Source: Pleurocapsa sp. PCC 7319 (GTDB taxonomy: Bacteria; Cyanobacteriota; Cyanobacteriia; Cyanobacteriales; Xenococcaceae). Taken from it: a stretch of 58,190 bases of DNA. The stretch lies in NCBI RefSeq assembly GCF_000332195.1, contig NZ_KB235917.1:1-58190 (forward strand). The letters are read 5' to 3'. Of the stretch, positions 26,618-36,017 are shown one piece after another (within the stretch, counting starts at the first letter, position 1; the number at the start of each line of letters is the position of its first letter). Made by a program: the position numbers and the translations under genes. The notes under the pieces are model-generated. The model saw nothing but the letters and a program-made list of their open reading frames with translations. It ran no database searches and had not been told where the DNA came from.

Positions 26618-28411
26618 TTGCCCATGACCGCAAATACTACAAAGAATCAAGGGTCAACGTCTGATGATAATGAGAACTTACCAGAAGATTCTCTAAAATC
26701 AGATCCCGCAACCGAAGAAGTTACGCACCCTTCAACTGTCGAACCAGAGTCAGTAACAGAAACCGCTCCTCAGCAGGAATCAGCCTCAAATTTTAAATGG
26801 GGAAAAACCCTTTTGGGATTAGGCGTTTTCGCTCTGCTGACAGGAAACATCCTGGTATTAACCAACCACCTCAAACCTTCTAGCTCAATGGCAGGGATGG
26901 AAGGAATGGATCATGGGGATATGTCTCACGATGAGATGATGGCGGTGGATGGTTCATTTAATCCTAATCCCGTGCGGGTAGAAACCGTCAAACCCCAGGT
27001 ATTAGAAGCCAGCGTGAGCTATACGGGGACGATTAAACCCTATGAAGAAATTATGGTTTATCCTCGTGTAGCTGGACAATTGACCAACTACTCGGTTTAT
27101 CCAGGCGATCGCGTTACCGCAGGACAGCCCATAGCTACTCTAGATGCTTCGGAGTTAACTACGGGTGTCGCCGAAGCAGCAGCCGAGGTTAGCACGATGG
27201 AAACCGACCTGGAGATGAGCAAGATTGAGGTAGACGAACAAAAAAGCGCGATCGCTCAGATTGAAGCAGATTTGGACTATCTTAACCTTAAAAAAGACCG
27301 TTTTGCTCGTCTGGTAAAGGATGGAGTTATTTCCCAAGATGAGTTTGATGTAGTCGATAGCGAAGTCAGAAGTAAAGAAGCTGCCCTCAAGCAAGCACGG
27401 GTAAAATTGGCGAGGATGGAAGCGATGGTAACTAATAACCGCGCCAAAATTAATCAAGCCAAAGCTAAAGTCGATACTGCCAAAGTGATGCAGGGTTACA
27501 CCACTATTAATTCTCCTATTTCTGGTATCGTGCAGGAACGAAACGTCGATCCTGGGGTAGTAGTTCAACCCAGTATGGGCATCGTTAAAATCGGCAACTA
27601 CAATCGGGTACGCCTACAGGCTAACGTCGCTCAAAGCGATGCCGTTAAGATTAATCCAGGGGCTACAGTAGTTGCTACTGTTCCTGGCAGTAACATGACC
27701 CCCATTAAAGGAAAAATTACCAGCATCTTTCCCCAAGCTAACAGTCAAACTCGCACGGTAACGGTAGAGGCAGTTATCGACAATCCCGACGGGCAATTAC
27801 TTTCTGGTAAGTTCCTTGAAATGAAGATTGTTACCGCCCGTAAACCCAATGCCATTACTGTTCCTCAAGCTGCGGTGGTGGAATTTCAAGACCAGCCCTC
27901 AGTGTGGGTAGTCCAAGGAGATACGGTAACAGCCCAACCCGTAACCTTGGGAATGTCTACGGGAGACAGGGTGGAAGTAACCAGTGGTTTAGAGTCGGCA
28001 CAGGCGGTAGTAACTTCGGGTCAAAATCGCTTGGTAGAAAATGCCCCCGTAGCGGTGATTAACCAATCCGAACAACCCATCGCATCTAATCAAGCTGCGA
28101 CTCAAGATATTCAAATCCAGTTAGTCAGTCCCGATAATAACGAGGTAGCAATGGGTGATGCCCAACTGGTAATCGAAGTTAAAGATGCTCAAGGTCAACC
28201 GCTCGATGTTACAAACCTAGAGATGAGCGCGTCCATGCCGATGAAAAACATGGCACCGATGTCTGCCCCCGTAGAAGTCCAGCCCGCAGGTGAACCAGGT
28301 AAATTTAAAGCCGATACCTATCTCAGCATGAAAGGAGACTGGACGATTACCGCTCAAGTCAAAGACTCGAAAAATAAAGGCAAGCAAGAGTTTACCGTCA
28401 AAGTTCAGTAG
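26618..28411 (+). CDS. RND efflux periplasmic adaptor with Met/His-rich segment and YtkA-like tail
   Basis: A 597-residue membrane-fusion protein. A 60-residue acidic cytoplasmic N-terminus precedes one transmembrane helix (LLGLGVFALLTGNILVL), then a metal-ligand-rich stretch GMEGMDHGDMSHDEMM. The HlyD/CusB-type core follows with lipoyl halves (YPRVAGQL, GYTTINSPISGIVQERNVDPG) around a coiled-coil hairpin. The last 100 residues are a separate beta domain with SMPMKNMAPM, like YtkA/FixH-type domains and similar to the free lipoprotein encoded next. The Met/His motifs point to copper, silver or a similar metal. Confidence 0.86.
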   Translation: MPMTANTTKNQGSTSDDNENLPEDSLKSDPATEEVTHPSTVEPESVTETAPQQESASNFKWGKTLLGLGVFALLTGNILVLTNHLKPSSSMAGMEGMDHGDMSHDEMMAVDGSFNPNPVRVETVKPQVLEASVSYTGTIKPYEEIMVYPRVAGQLTNYSVYPGDRVTAGQPIATLDASELTTGVAEAAAEVSTMETDLEMSKIEVDEQKSAIAQIEADLDYLNLKKDRFARLVKDGVISQDEFDVVDSEVRSKEAALKQARVKLARMEAMVTNNRAKINQAKAKVDTAKVMQGYTTINSPISGIVQERNVDPGVVVQPSMGIVKIGNYNRVRLQANVAQSDAVKINPGATVVATVPGSNMTPIKGKITSIFPQANSQTRTVTVEAVIDNPDGQLLSGKFLEMKIVTARKPNAITVPQAAVVEFQDQPSVWVVQGDTVTAQPVTLGMSTGDRVEVTSGLESAQAVVTSGQNRLVENAPVAVINQSEQPIASNQAATQDIQIQLVSPDNNEVAMGDAQLVIEVKDAQGQPLDVTNLEMSASMPMKNMAPMSAPVEVQPAGEPGKFKADTYLSMKGDWTITAQVKDSKNKGKQEFTVKVQ

Positions 28412-28515
28412 CGACTCAAAGCCGATCGAGTTTTCCCCCAAGTCCATAACATCAACTATCCCAGCAGGGACAGTTTACCCATACAAATTTTTATCTACTA
28501 ACTGAAATACCAACC

Positions 28516-28950
28516 ATGAAAAAACTAATCTTAATTTTACTTCCCTTAAGTTTCTTAGCTTTCGCCTGTAGTCCTGCCCAAAGCGATACCAATGTTACTT
28601 CTACTGCCCCTACTGAAAAAGCACAAAATAAACAAGCCAATACCGCTACTGTAAATTTAGTCAGTCCCGAACCCCAAACAGAAATTCCTATGGGTGCAGC
28701 CGAGATGATTCTAGAAGTGGTAGATAGCAATGGCAATCCCGTAAAAGTAGAAAGCTTGGATGTCAGCGCAACTATGCCAATGGACGGAATGGAAGACATG
28801 ATGGGCAAGGTAGAAGTTACCCCCGCAGAAGAACCAGGACGTTTTAAAGCTACTACTTATTTTGGAATGCAGGGTACTTGGAATGTAGTTGCCAGCGTGC
28901 AAGATCCTCAATATCAAGCGAACCAAGAATTTTCTTTTGAAGTCAAGTAG
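28516..28950 (+). CDS. Met-rich lipoprotein, YtkA-like domain
   Basis: A 144-residue lipoprotein: signal peptide with lipobox LAFAC (Cys 18), a Thr/Ala/Gln linker, then a beta domain with VNLVSPEPQTEIPMG, ATMPMDGMEDMMGK, and GRFKATTYFGMQGTWNV. The domain is clearly homologous to the C-terminal domain of the adaptor encoded 105 bp upstream. The Met cluster could bind Cu(I) or another soft metal, making it a metal relay to the efflux complex. Function inferred. Confidence 0.82.
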   Translation: MKKLILILLPLSFLAFACSPAQSDTNVTSTAPTEKAQNKQANTATVNLVSPEPQTEIPMGAAEMILEVVDSNGNPVKVESLDVSATMPMDGMEDMMGKVEVTPAEEPGRFKATTYFGMQGTWNVVASVQDPQYQANQEFSFEVK

Positions 28951-28986
28951 AAGATTAAGATCGGTAGCAGTAATTAATTTTCAATT

Positions 28987-29061
28987 AGCAGAGATTGTAA
29001 TATAAATTCATTCTAGATTCGGATACTGAATCAGAAACAGATCTTATATCTCTGCTTTTTT
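28987..29061 (+). terminator. Branched terminator-like structure
   Basis: AGCAGAGAT (28987-28995) pairs with ATCTCTGCT (29048-29056), followed by a run of six T. Within the 52-base interval GATTC/GAATC forms an inner hairpin. It would end rightward transcripts of the adaptor-lipoprotein genes before the convergent nuclease gene. Confidence 0.5.
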
Positions 29062-29067
29062 GTTGCT

Positions 29068-31731
29068 TCAGAAATTGTCGAAATAATCAAAGTTATCGGT
29101 CAATAAACGAGTGTGTTGTCTTTGAACATAATTCTCGCAGTTTGCACTACAAAATTGGCAATCATCTTTTGGACAGATTAGCCTACCACAAGCGGAGCAA
29201 TTGTTGTGTCTGCCGACAATTAAAGGTCTATGTCCACACTTACCTTTTTTCTCAACCCACCCACCACAGTAGGCAAGTATAGTAGTAAGAAATTTATCAC
29301 TATGCTCTTTTTTACCCTGAAGTAAACCTTGTCCATTGAATTTAAACATTGTGAACTGGTCTAAATTGGCTATTTCTCTGTTTTCCCACAGAATTTGTAA
29401 AGTGTCACAAAAATTCCTGATAATATTCAGATGATCGTAGATTTTTAAAGGATGTATCTCTGACGAGTTTGCATAGATTAGATCTTTGTAATCTCTTGGA
29501 GAGTAAGTTTTGTCTTCTTTACTTAGATTCTTCAGAAAATGCTTTAAAAGTCCTAAGAAAAGATACGGTAACGAAATATTCTCTACAGGCACGTTAATAA
29601 AATTATTTATAAAATCTGATTTCCAAACAGGTACATGACTCTGCCATTTCTTCGGTATTCTTATTTTTGCAGCGATGAACAAAGGAAATACTTTTGCTTT
29701 TGTAATTCTTATATCCTCCCAATCAGGAATATCTGAATCTGACAGTGCTTTAAATTTAGATATTATTTTATGCTGTTCTACATAAAAACTATCATCATAA
29801 TCAAACATCCAAGGTGGAAGGTATCTATTACTAGTTGAATTTCTTGATATATCAATTGATAATAATCTATCGCTAAAAACATCTTCTAAAGTTATTAGTG
29901 TTTTGTTATTTAGACTTCCTAGTACTACTGGATTGGTTACAGGAAAGTTAATATCACCAGCATCTTTCATGAACCTTGTTTGAAGATACGGAGATAAAAC
30001 TGCTGTTATCAAGACATTACTACCTCTATTTTGCTTGAAAGCAGGTACACAAAATTCTGAATAGGTATCAGAATTAATTGTAGTGCGGGCATTCTTAACA
30101 TCTATCAATAGATCTGAATTTAGTCTTATATCTCCTTTTATCCAAGTATTACTTTCTTGAGTTACTTGATGAGCAGCAGTATCTTCTACTGAATATCCTA
30201 GAGCTTTATAAAAACTAAATACAAGCTTTTCTGCACCACGAGCAGACATCATTCTTGCTAATTCAAATTCATTTATATTTCCATTTTGTTTTGGACACCA
30301 AATATCTATTAGACTCCAATCTAAATCATCAAACTGATATAACTCTTTGAATAAAATAGTTAATTCTTTTGAATATGGATATTCAGACTTTTCAAATTGA
30401 AAAATCAAATCAAAAAATGTTTGATAGTGTTCCTTTATTAACTTGATTTTGAGATCTTCTGGCGCGAAATCCCAAAAATCCCCCTTGTATTGTATATTTT
30501 TCTTGAGAAAATCTATTTTGCTCCAATACTGCGATCTTAATGAACTGTGTCCTTTTTCAATCCTATGGCTTAAATCATTCAGCAGTTCATGTTTTAAATT
30601 TTTATCTACTATCTCAATATATGTATTGATAAAATGGCAATACTTTGAAATATCGTAACTGTAAATTAAAAGTTTACATAACTCAGATGAGCTTATAAAT
30701 AAATCTTCTGCTTCTTCAAATAAACTATCAATTACTTGAGGCTTATATTTATCATCTATCTCTTTGATTTTATTTATAAGAAAAGCAATCGATTCTTTTT
30801 TAGGTAAAGCTAGGGCGAGATTAGCAAATTTTTGATAGCGTTTTTTTATTAGCTCAATCTTGACATTTTCTGATGCGATATCCCAAAGATATCCTTCATA
30901 TTCAATGTTCTGCTTGAGAAAATCTATTCTATTCCAATATTTTGACTTTTCGTCATTGCTTTCTTCTTTAATTTGACAAATTAACTCTTTCAACAATTCT
31001 TGTCGCAAATCTGCTGAGACTATAGAAAGATTATTGTTAATGAAGTCACAGTAAATTAAAGAATCGGTTATAGCCAGTTGATATCGTAGTTCTGCTGATA
31101 AACAAAATAGATTTTCCGACTTAGCTATTAAGCTTTTCAGTATTGGATACTTAATTGTATATTTAGATAGATTGTCAAGTTTTTTAAGCTTACTTAAAAT
31201 AAATTCTACAGTCTCACATTCAGGTAGTTTTAAAGCATAATCAACAATAAATAGTTTATATATAGTAGATACTTGACTATTGGCACATTTTTCAATAATC
31301 GTCTCATCTTCATTTGTTATTTCAACTTTTTTTAGTGAGATAGCTTCATCTTTTTTATATACCAGATTGCGTTTACGGAAAAAGAATACTATATCTCCCG
31401 ATTTCAAACTCTGTGAGGTTTCAATTCTTACATCTGGTATGTTTTCGGAATTAATGTACCCTCTACCATTTTTAAACCAATCAACTATTCCAACATGAGA
31501 GATGGGTTTTACATTATTTGCTTTTTTCCGACCATTGTTGCTTACGATAATTTCAAATTGGATATATACTCCAGACTCCAAAAGATGTTGTTCTTCAGTT
31601 AATACGCTTTTTTGATTGAAATATAATTCTTCTCCATATTCTGGCTCTATAGTAGTGAGAAAACCAAAATCATTCGCCTTTCCAGTTTTTTTATTTACGC
31701 CACCAAACCAGTTAACGATACCAACATTCAT
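29068..31731 (-). CDS. Cold-shock-domain plus PD-(D/E)XK-like nuclease fusion
   Basis: An 887-residue protein. Residues 1-75 read as a cold-shock-like OB domain (GIVNWFGG, DFGFLTTIE, ELYFNQKSV, QFEIIVSNNGRKKANNV); a second, degenerate copy follows (GIVDWFKNGRGYINSEN). The middle is helical with two similar repeats (each with Y-KPQVIDSLFEEAE or KYPILKSLIAKSE-type helices and WDIASENVKIELIKK / WDFAPEDLKIKLIKE). Near residues 505-600 lies a nuclease-like region: ARMMSARGAEKLVFSFYKAL, then GDIRLNSDLLIDVKNAR (candidate D...D-V-K). The C-terminus has a Cys-rich finger (CSACGRLICPKDDCQFC). Probably a nucleic-acid-targeting defence or conflict protein. It lies leftward inside a rightward metal-efflux locus. 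Confidence 0.72.
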   Translation of the reverse strand: MNVGIVNWFGGVNKKTGKANDFGFLTTIEPEYGEELYFNQKSVLTEEQHLLESGVYIQFEIIVSNNGRKKANNVKPISHVGIVDWFKNGRGYINSENIPDVRIETSQSLKSGDIVFFFRKRNLVYKKDEAISLKKVEITNEDETIIEKCANSQVSTIYKLFIVDYALKLPECETVEFILSKLKKLDNLSKYTIKYPILKSLIAKSENLFCLSAELRYQLAITDSLIYCDFINNNLSIVSADLRQELLKELICQIKEESNDEKSKYWNRIDFLKQNIEYEGYLWDIASENVKIELIKKRYQKFANLALALPKKESIAFLINKIKEIDDKYKPQVIDSLFEEAEDLFISSSELCKLLIYSYDISKYCHFINTYIEIVDKNLKHELLNDLSHRIEKGHSSLRSQYWSKIDFLKKNIQYKGDFWDFAPEDLKIKLIKEHYQTFFDLIFQFEKSEYPYSKELTILFKELYQFDDLDWSLIDIWCPKQNGNINEFELARMMSARGAEKLVFSFYKALGYSVEDTAAHQVTQESNTWIKGDIRLNSDLLIDVKNARTTINSDTYSEFCVPAFKQNRGSNVLITAVLSPYLQTRFMKDAGDINFPVTNPVVLGSLNNKTLITLEDVFSDRLLSIDISRNSTSNRYLPPWMFDYDDSFYVEQHKIISKFKALSDSDIPDWEDIRITKAKVFPLFIAAKIRIPKKWQSHVPVWKSDFINNFINVPVENISLPYLFLGLLKHFLKNLSKEDKTYSPRDYKDLIYANSSEIHPLKIYDHLNIIRNFCDTLQILWENREIANLDQFTMFKFNGQGLLQGKKEHSDKFLTTILAYCGGWVEKKGKCGHRPLIVGRHNNCSACGRLICPKDDCQFCSANCENYVQRQHTRLLTDNFDYFDNF

Positions 31732-31846
31732 GAAATAGAATCCCCAAAAGTAGACTTGATATATTATTATTTAGCCCATTAAGCATGGAAAAATTACACT
31801 GCTATCTCTATTTTTAAGGCGATCGCCCCTCCAACAAAACCAATAT

Positions 31847-31871
31847 TTCATAGTGATTTAATTTTCATGTG
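31847..31871 (+). promoter_or_regulatory. RppA-type box upstream of the RND pump gene
   Basis: TTCATAGTGATTTAAT followed by TTTCATGTG, 50 bp before the pump ATG. Fourth member of the set; shows that the pump has its own promoter despite the nuclease gene lying between it and the adaptor gene. Confidence 0.6.
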
Positions 31872-31921
31872 TCATTGTGGGTGGAAGTCAAGCAATTCAA
31901 TCTGCCCAGAACTTCCACTTC

Positions 31922-34246
31922 ATGAAAACCTTTTTCACTCGCTGGTCAATCCGTAACCCCGTAATTACTGTCGCTCTTTACATCGGGGTGCTAATCCTTT
32001 CTGTGCTTACCTTAATTGTTATCCCAGTGCGGATGATGCCTTACGTGCAGAGTCCACTGGTAGCAGTGATTACCCGAACTCCTGGCTCGTCTCCAATGGA
32101 GGTAGAAACCTATATCAGTAAGCCTATCGAGCAACGTATGACCGTTTTGGATGGGGTGCGTTTTGTGCGCTCTAGTTCCCAGCAGGATTTATCCCTGGTA
32201 ACGGTGCAGTTTGCTTGGGGTGGAGATGTAGATAAAGCGGTTCGGGATGTCCAAAGCGTGATGAAATCGGCGGAAGGAGATTTGCCTATAGACGGAATCA
32301 ATACTCGTTCCTATTGGGTGCTGCCCATCGATCCTCTTAATCGTCCCGTGCTGACTCTGGCACTCAAGGCTGAGGGATGGGATCGGGTGAAGTTACGGGA
32401 GTTTGCGGATAATAGCTTAGTCGATCGCCTGACAAACGTACAAGACGTACAGTCGGTTTTTATTACGGGTGGTTATCGCCGACAGCTACAGGTAATCGTC
32501 GATCGCCAGAAGCTAGCAGCCTATGGACTATCGATTCTTCAGGTTAGAGATGCGATCGATAATAATAATGTCAGTAAGGGTGCGGGAGTTTTAACCCAAG
32601 GAGACGAAGAAATCTTAGTACGTGCCGACGATCGCGCTCTTAATGCCCAGGTAGTGAGGAATTACCCCATTTTGGAAAGGGATGGGCAGATCGTTTATGT
32701 CCGAGATGTGGCACAGGTAAAAGATACCTACGAAGAGCGTCGCAGTGCCTATCGTTATAATGGCGAATCTGCTTTGGCAGTTAACGTGATTCAGAAACCC
32801 GACTCTAGTTCCCCCCAGGTAATTGCCAGAGTGAGAAAGGAACTGGAAAAAATTGAGTCACAGTATCCAGGGTTAGAGTTTGAAGAGGCTTACGATAATT
32901 CCTTCCTAGTTGAGTTAATCAAAGATAGCACTACGGGAGAACTATTAATCAGTGTGGCATTAGCGGGGTTAGTTATCCTGCTATTTTTGGAAGATTTTCG
33001 GGCAACGGCGATCGTCATGATTTCCATCCCCACTACCCTTGCTCTTTCCATGCTGCCCTTTATTCCCTTTTCCATGTCCCTCAACTCCTCTACTTTGGTG
33101 GGAATGATGATGGCAATTGGGAAACTGGTGGATGATTCAATTATTGTGATCGACTCGATCGATCGCAAACTCAAAGAAGGCAAAACGCCCCGACAGGCAG
33201 CTATTCAGGGTACGGAAGAAGTATTTTTGGCTAGTGCTGCTGCAAGCTGTGTGATGATTGCAGCCTTAATCCCCACCATCCTTTCAGGAGGTTTGACGGG
33301 GTTAATGTTTGCAGGGTTAATATTACCGATGGTGTTTGCTTTTATCGCTTCGTTGGTGGTTTCGATTACTCTAATTCCCCTGCTGGCAGCCTTTTTCCTC
33401 AAGCCTATCGGACAGCGAGAAGGAAACCGTCGGACATGGTTGCAATGGTTGTTGTCTCCCTTCCGTTTGGGTTTTGAGGCATTAGAGAAAGGTTACGGTT
33501 GGTTATTGAATATCTGTTTGAACAATCGCGAAATTACTCTAGCGATCGCTGCTGCCACCATTGTTTTAGCTTTTGCTCTCTATCCCCTAGTTCCCCAGGA
33601 GATGATGCCTCTAGGAGATTCGGGACAGTTTACCGCTACTATTGAATTGGAAGCAGGAGCATCTTTTGAGCGTACAGATCGGGTGGCACAGCAATTTGAA
33701 GCGATCTTGTTAGAACAGCCCGAAGTAGAAAAAGTATCTTCTAATGTGGGTTTCGAGATTACCCGCAACAGTACCTACTTTAGCGGTTACAGCATGGGTA
33801 GCGTCAACACAGCTTCCTCTGTTGTCACTCTCAAGGATTTAAACGAACGCGATCGCGATATCTGGCAAATTATGGATGGGGTAGAAGAACAAGCCCGTCG
33901 CACTATCCCTGGTTTACGGCGCATTGCCATCAAAGAAATGGGTGTAGATGTCATGGCAACTTCGGCTGCACCGATTCAAATCGCTGTATACGGGGAAGAT
34001 TTAGATATACTTTATCCCCTAGCAGACAAGGTACTAGAGATTGCTAAAGACACTCCAGGGCTAGTTATGGCGCATACCAGTTCTTCTCTATCTCAACCCG
34101 AATATCGCTTGCAGATAGATCGCCGTCGCGCCCAGGAATTAGGCTTAAATATCGAAGAAGTAGCCGAACAAGCCCGTTATGCCCTCAATGGCGGTTTTAC
34201 TCGTAGATACTATAACCGTCCTAATCTCAGACAGAATGATATCTTA
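31922..34246 (+). pseudogene. RND efflux pump, N-terminal part (split by IS110)
   Basis: 775 codons of an AcrB/CusA-superfamily permease: N-terminal helix after MKTFFTRWSIRNPVITVALY, porter segments (TPGSSPMEVETYISKPIE), then the TM2-TM6 block (GLVILLFLEDF, MMMAIGKLVDDSIIVID) including the two acidic residues typical of the proton relay. It runs to NDIL, after which the frame enters the IS110 element and stops 24 bases later. The rest continues at 36018. Start at ATG 31922 is preferred over an upstream GTG. Confidence 0.85.
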
Positions 34247-34289
34247 TATCAAGTTCGGTTGAATACTTAAATTAAGAATGAGGTCAAGT

Positions 34290-34555
34290 AATAAGCTCCT
34301 GAAGGACGCTTTGCGCCCCAAAATAAAGATGAGAAACCAAATTGGTAGACCAAGTATCATGATACGTGGAAATGTTTTCATCACAAAAAAGCCGAAGTTA
34401 CAATGGTGCAACGAACGCCCGAGAATAAGCTTGGTTAGAGGAAAGTGGACAAATAAATTGGTGAAAGGAGAAAAAACCTTATCCCGTTGGAGAGAATGAC
34501 AAGAGAAAACCATTCCTCATCGAAAACATTTCCCTATCAAGAGTGAGGGCAAAAA
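34290..34555 (+). ncRNA. Candidate IS110 bridge RNA region
   Basis: The non-coding stretch between the left end and the transposase start. It is purine-rich, lacks a convincing ORF and can fold: GATGAGAAAC (near 34329) pairs with GTTTTCATC (near 34374) around a smaller CCAAATTGG/CCAAG-CGTGG structure. IS110 elements express an RNA from this position with loops that pair to target and donor DNA. Assignment rests on position and family knowledge; exact ends are unknown. Confidence 0.45.
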
Positions 34556-35929
34556 ATGAAGCCAATTGGTCGAAGCCAAAAATCCCAGAAAAAAAGTAGC
34601 AAAAGACAGGAGCCAGAAATAAAAGTCATCAATCCGCACTCGGCGGGAATTGATATTGGCTCAAGAGAGCATTGGGTTTGTGTACCTATAGCAGCAACAG
34701 AATCTAATGTTCGTTGTTTTGGGTGTAGTACACCAGATTTACTAGCTCTGGCAAATTGGTTAAGTGAATGCGGTGTGACGAGTATTGCCCTCGAATCGAC
34801 GGGAGTAGAATGGATACCTTTATTTAACATCTTAAGTCAGCATAACTTCCAAGTCTGTTTAGTCAATGCTCACAATGTAAAAACAGTACCAGGAAGAAAA
34901 AGCGATGTCCAAGATTGTCAATGGTTACAACAACTGCATAGTTATGGCTTACTTGCACCTTCCTTTATCCCCGAAGGAGAAATAACTGTACTGAGAAGCT
35001 ATTTAAGACAACGAGAAAATTTGATTCAAGCTAGTTCGACTCATGTGCAAAGAATGCAAAAAGCTTTAACACAGATGAATTTGCAGTTGCATAAAGTCAT
35101 TAGCGATCTTACAGGGGTGACAGGATTAAATATTCTGAGGGCCATTATTGCTGGGGAAAGAAATCCACAAACCTTAGCCAAATTAGCACACCGAAGAATT
35201 AAAAGTAGTCCACAACAAATTAGAGATGCCCTAACGGGTAATTATCGTCCAGAAATGGTTTTTATTTTGCATCAAGAATTATCTTGTTATCAATTTTATC
35301 AACAACAAATCGGATTATTAGAGGAACAAATCGAACAATGTCTCAGTAAATTGCCCTCCCAAACAAAAGAGACTCCGCCCCTAAATAGCCAGAAAAAGTG
35401 TCGTCGCTCAATCAAATCAGGGTTCGACTTACATTCTCATCTCTATCGTATTGCGGGAGTAGATTTTACCAGCATTGATGGTTTAAGTGTAGTCACAGTG
35501 CAAACCATCCTCAGTGAAGTAGGATTAGACCCGACTAAATTTAAGAGTGCTAAACATTTCAGCTCTTGGCTCGGATTATGTCCTGGTTGTCGGATTACAG
35601 GGGGCAAAGTTAAAAGTTCTCAGACTCGTCGAGTTAACAATCGAGCTGCAACAGCTTTTCGATTGGCAGCTCAAGCTGTTAGTCGTTCTCATTCAGCTTT
35701 GGGCGCATTTTATCGACGCATTCGCTCCCGTGCTGGCGCACCCAAGGCCATTACTGCTACAGCACACAAAATTGCTCGTCTATTCTATACTCTCTGGACA
35801 AAAAAAGAATCTTATCTCGATCGTGGAGCTGATTACTATGAACAAAAATATCAAGAAAGACTCATCAAAAATCTCAAGCAAAGAGCAAAATCCCTTGGTT
35901 TAGAAGTAGTTGAGGCATCTTCTACTTGA
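34556..35929 (+). CDS. IS110-family transposase (DEDD recombinase)
   Basis: A 457-residue protein. N-terminal RuvC-like domain: HSAGIDIGSREHWVCVP, IALESTGVEWIPLF, NAHNVKTVPGRKSDVQDCQW (acidic residues of the DEDD set), a coiled-coil middle, and the C-terminal Transposase_20 domain with IDGLSVVTVQTILSEVG, WLGLCPG and the serine-bearing GKVKSSQTRRVNN. Full length with no defect, so the element may be active. Confidence 0.92.
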   Translation: MKPIGRSQKSQKKSSKRQEPEIKVINPHSAGIDIGSREHWVCVPIAATESNVRCFGCSTPDLLALANWLSECGVTSIALESTGVEWIPLFNILSQHNFQVCLVNAHNVKTVPGRKSDVQDCQWLQQLHSYGLLAPSFIPEGEITVLRSYLRQRENLIQASSTHVQRMQKALTQMNLQLHKVISDLTGVTGLNILRAIIAGERNPQTLAKLAHRRIKSSPQQIRDALTGNYRPEMVFILHQELSCYQFYQQQIGLLEEQIEQCLSKLPSQTKETPPLNSQKKCRRSIKSGFDLHSHLYRIAGVDFTSIDGLSVVTVQTILSEVGLDPTKFKSAKHFSSWLGLCPGCRITGGKVKSSQTRRVNNRAATAFRLAAQAVSRSHSALGAFYRRIRSRAGAPKAITATAHKIARLFYTLWTKKESYLDRGADYYEQKYQERLIKNLKQRAKSLGLEVVEASST

Positions 35930-36017
35930 TTTTAGTTTCTGGAGAGTAACAAGTAATAAGTTTTTTAGGTCTGCAATAAGCCTGTTTATTTCAATTAATT
36001 ATCCGTACTTGATATTA

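Larger units (their letters stand above)
34247..36017 (+). mobile_element. IS110-family insertion sequence inside the RND pump gene
   Basis: An insertion of about 1.77 kb that separates NDIL from VRYPESD of the pump; removing it restores the frame without any target duplication (ends uncertain by a few bases because both junctions share ATnTTA). It holds one DEDD transposase gene and a long (about 310 bp) non-coding left part, as in the IS110 group, whose left end encodes the bridge RNA. No terminal inverted repeats are visible, again typical. Confidence 0.82.

Noticed and set aside
31877-31921. Upstream GTG start for the RND pump
   Set aside because: Residues before MKTFFTRW are not pump-like, and the ATG at 31922 gives the usual N-terminus.
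35547-35903. Second frame within the IS110 transposase
   Set aside because: Overlaps the conserved C-terminal domain in another frame; no motif.
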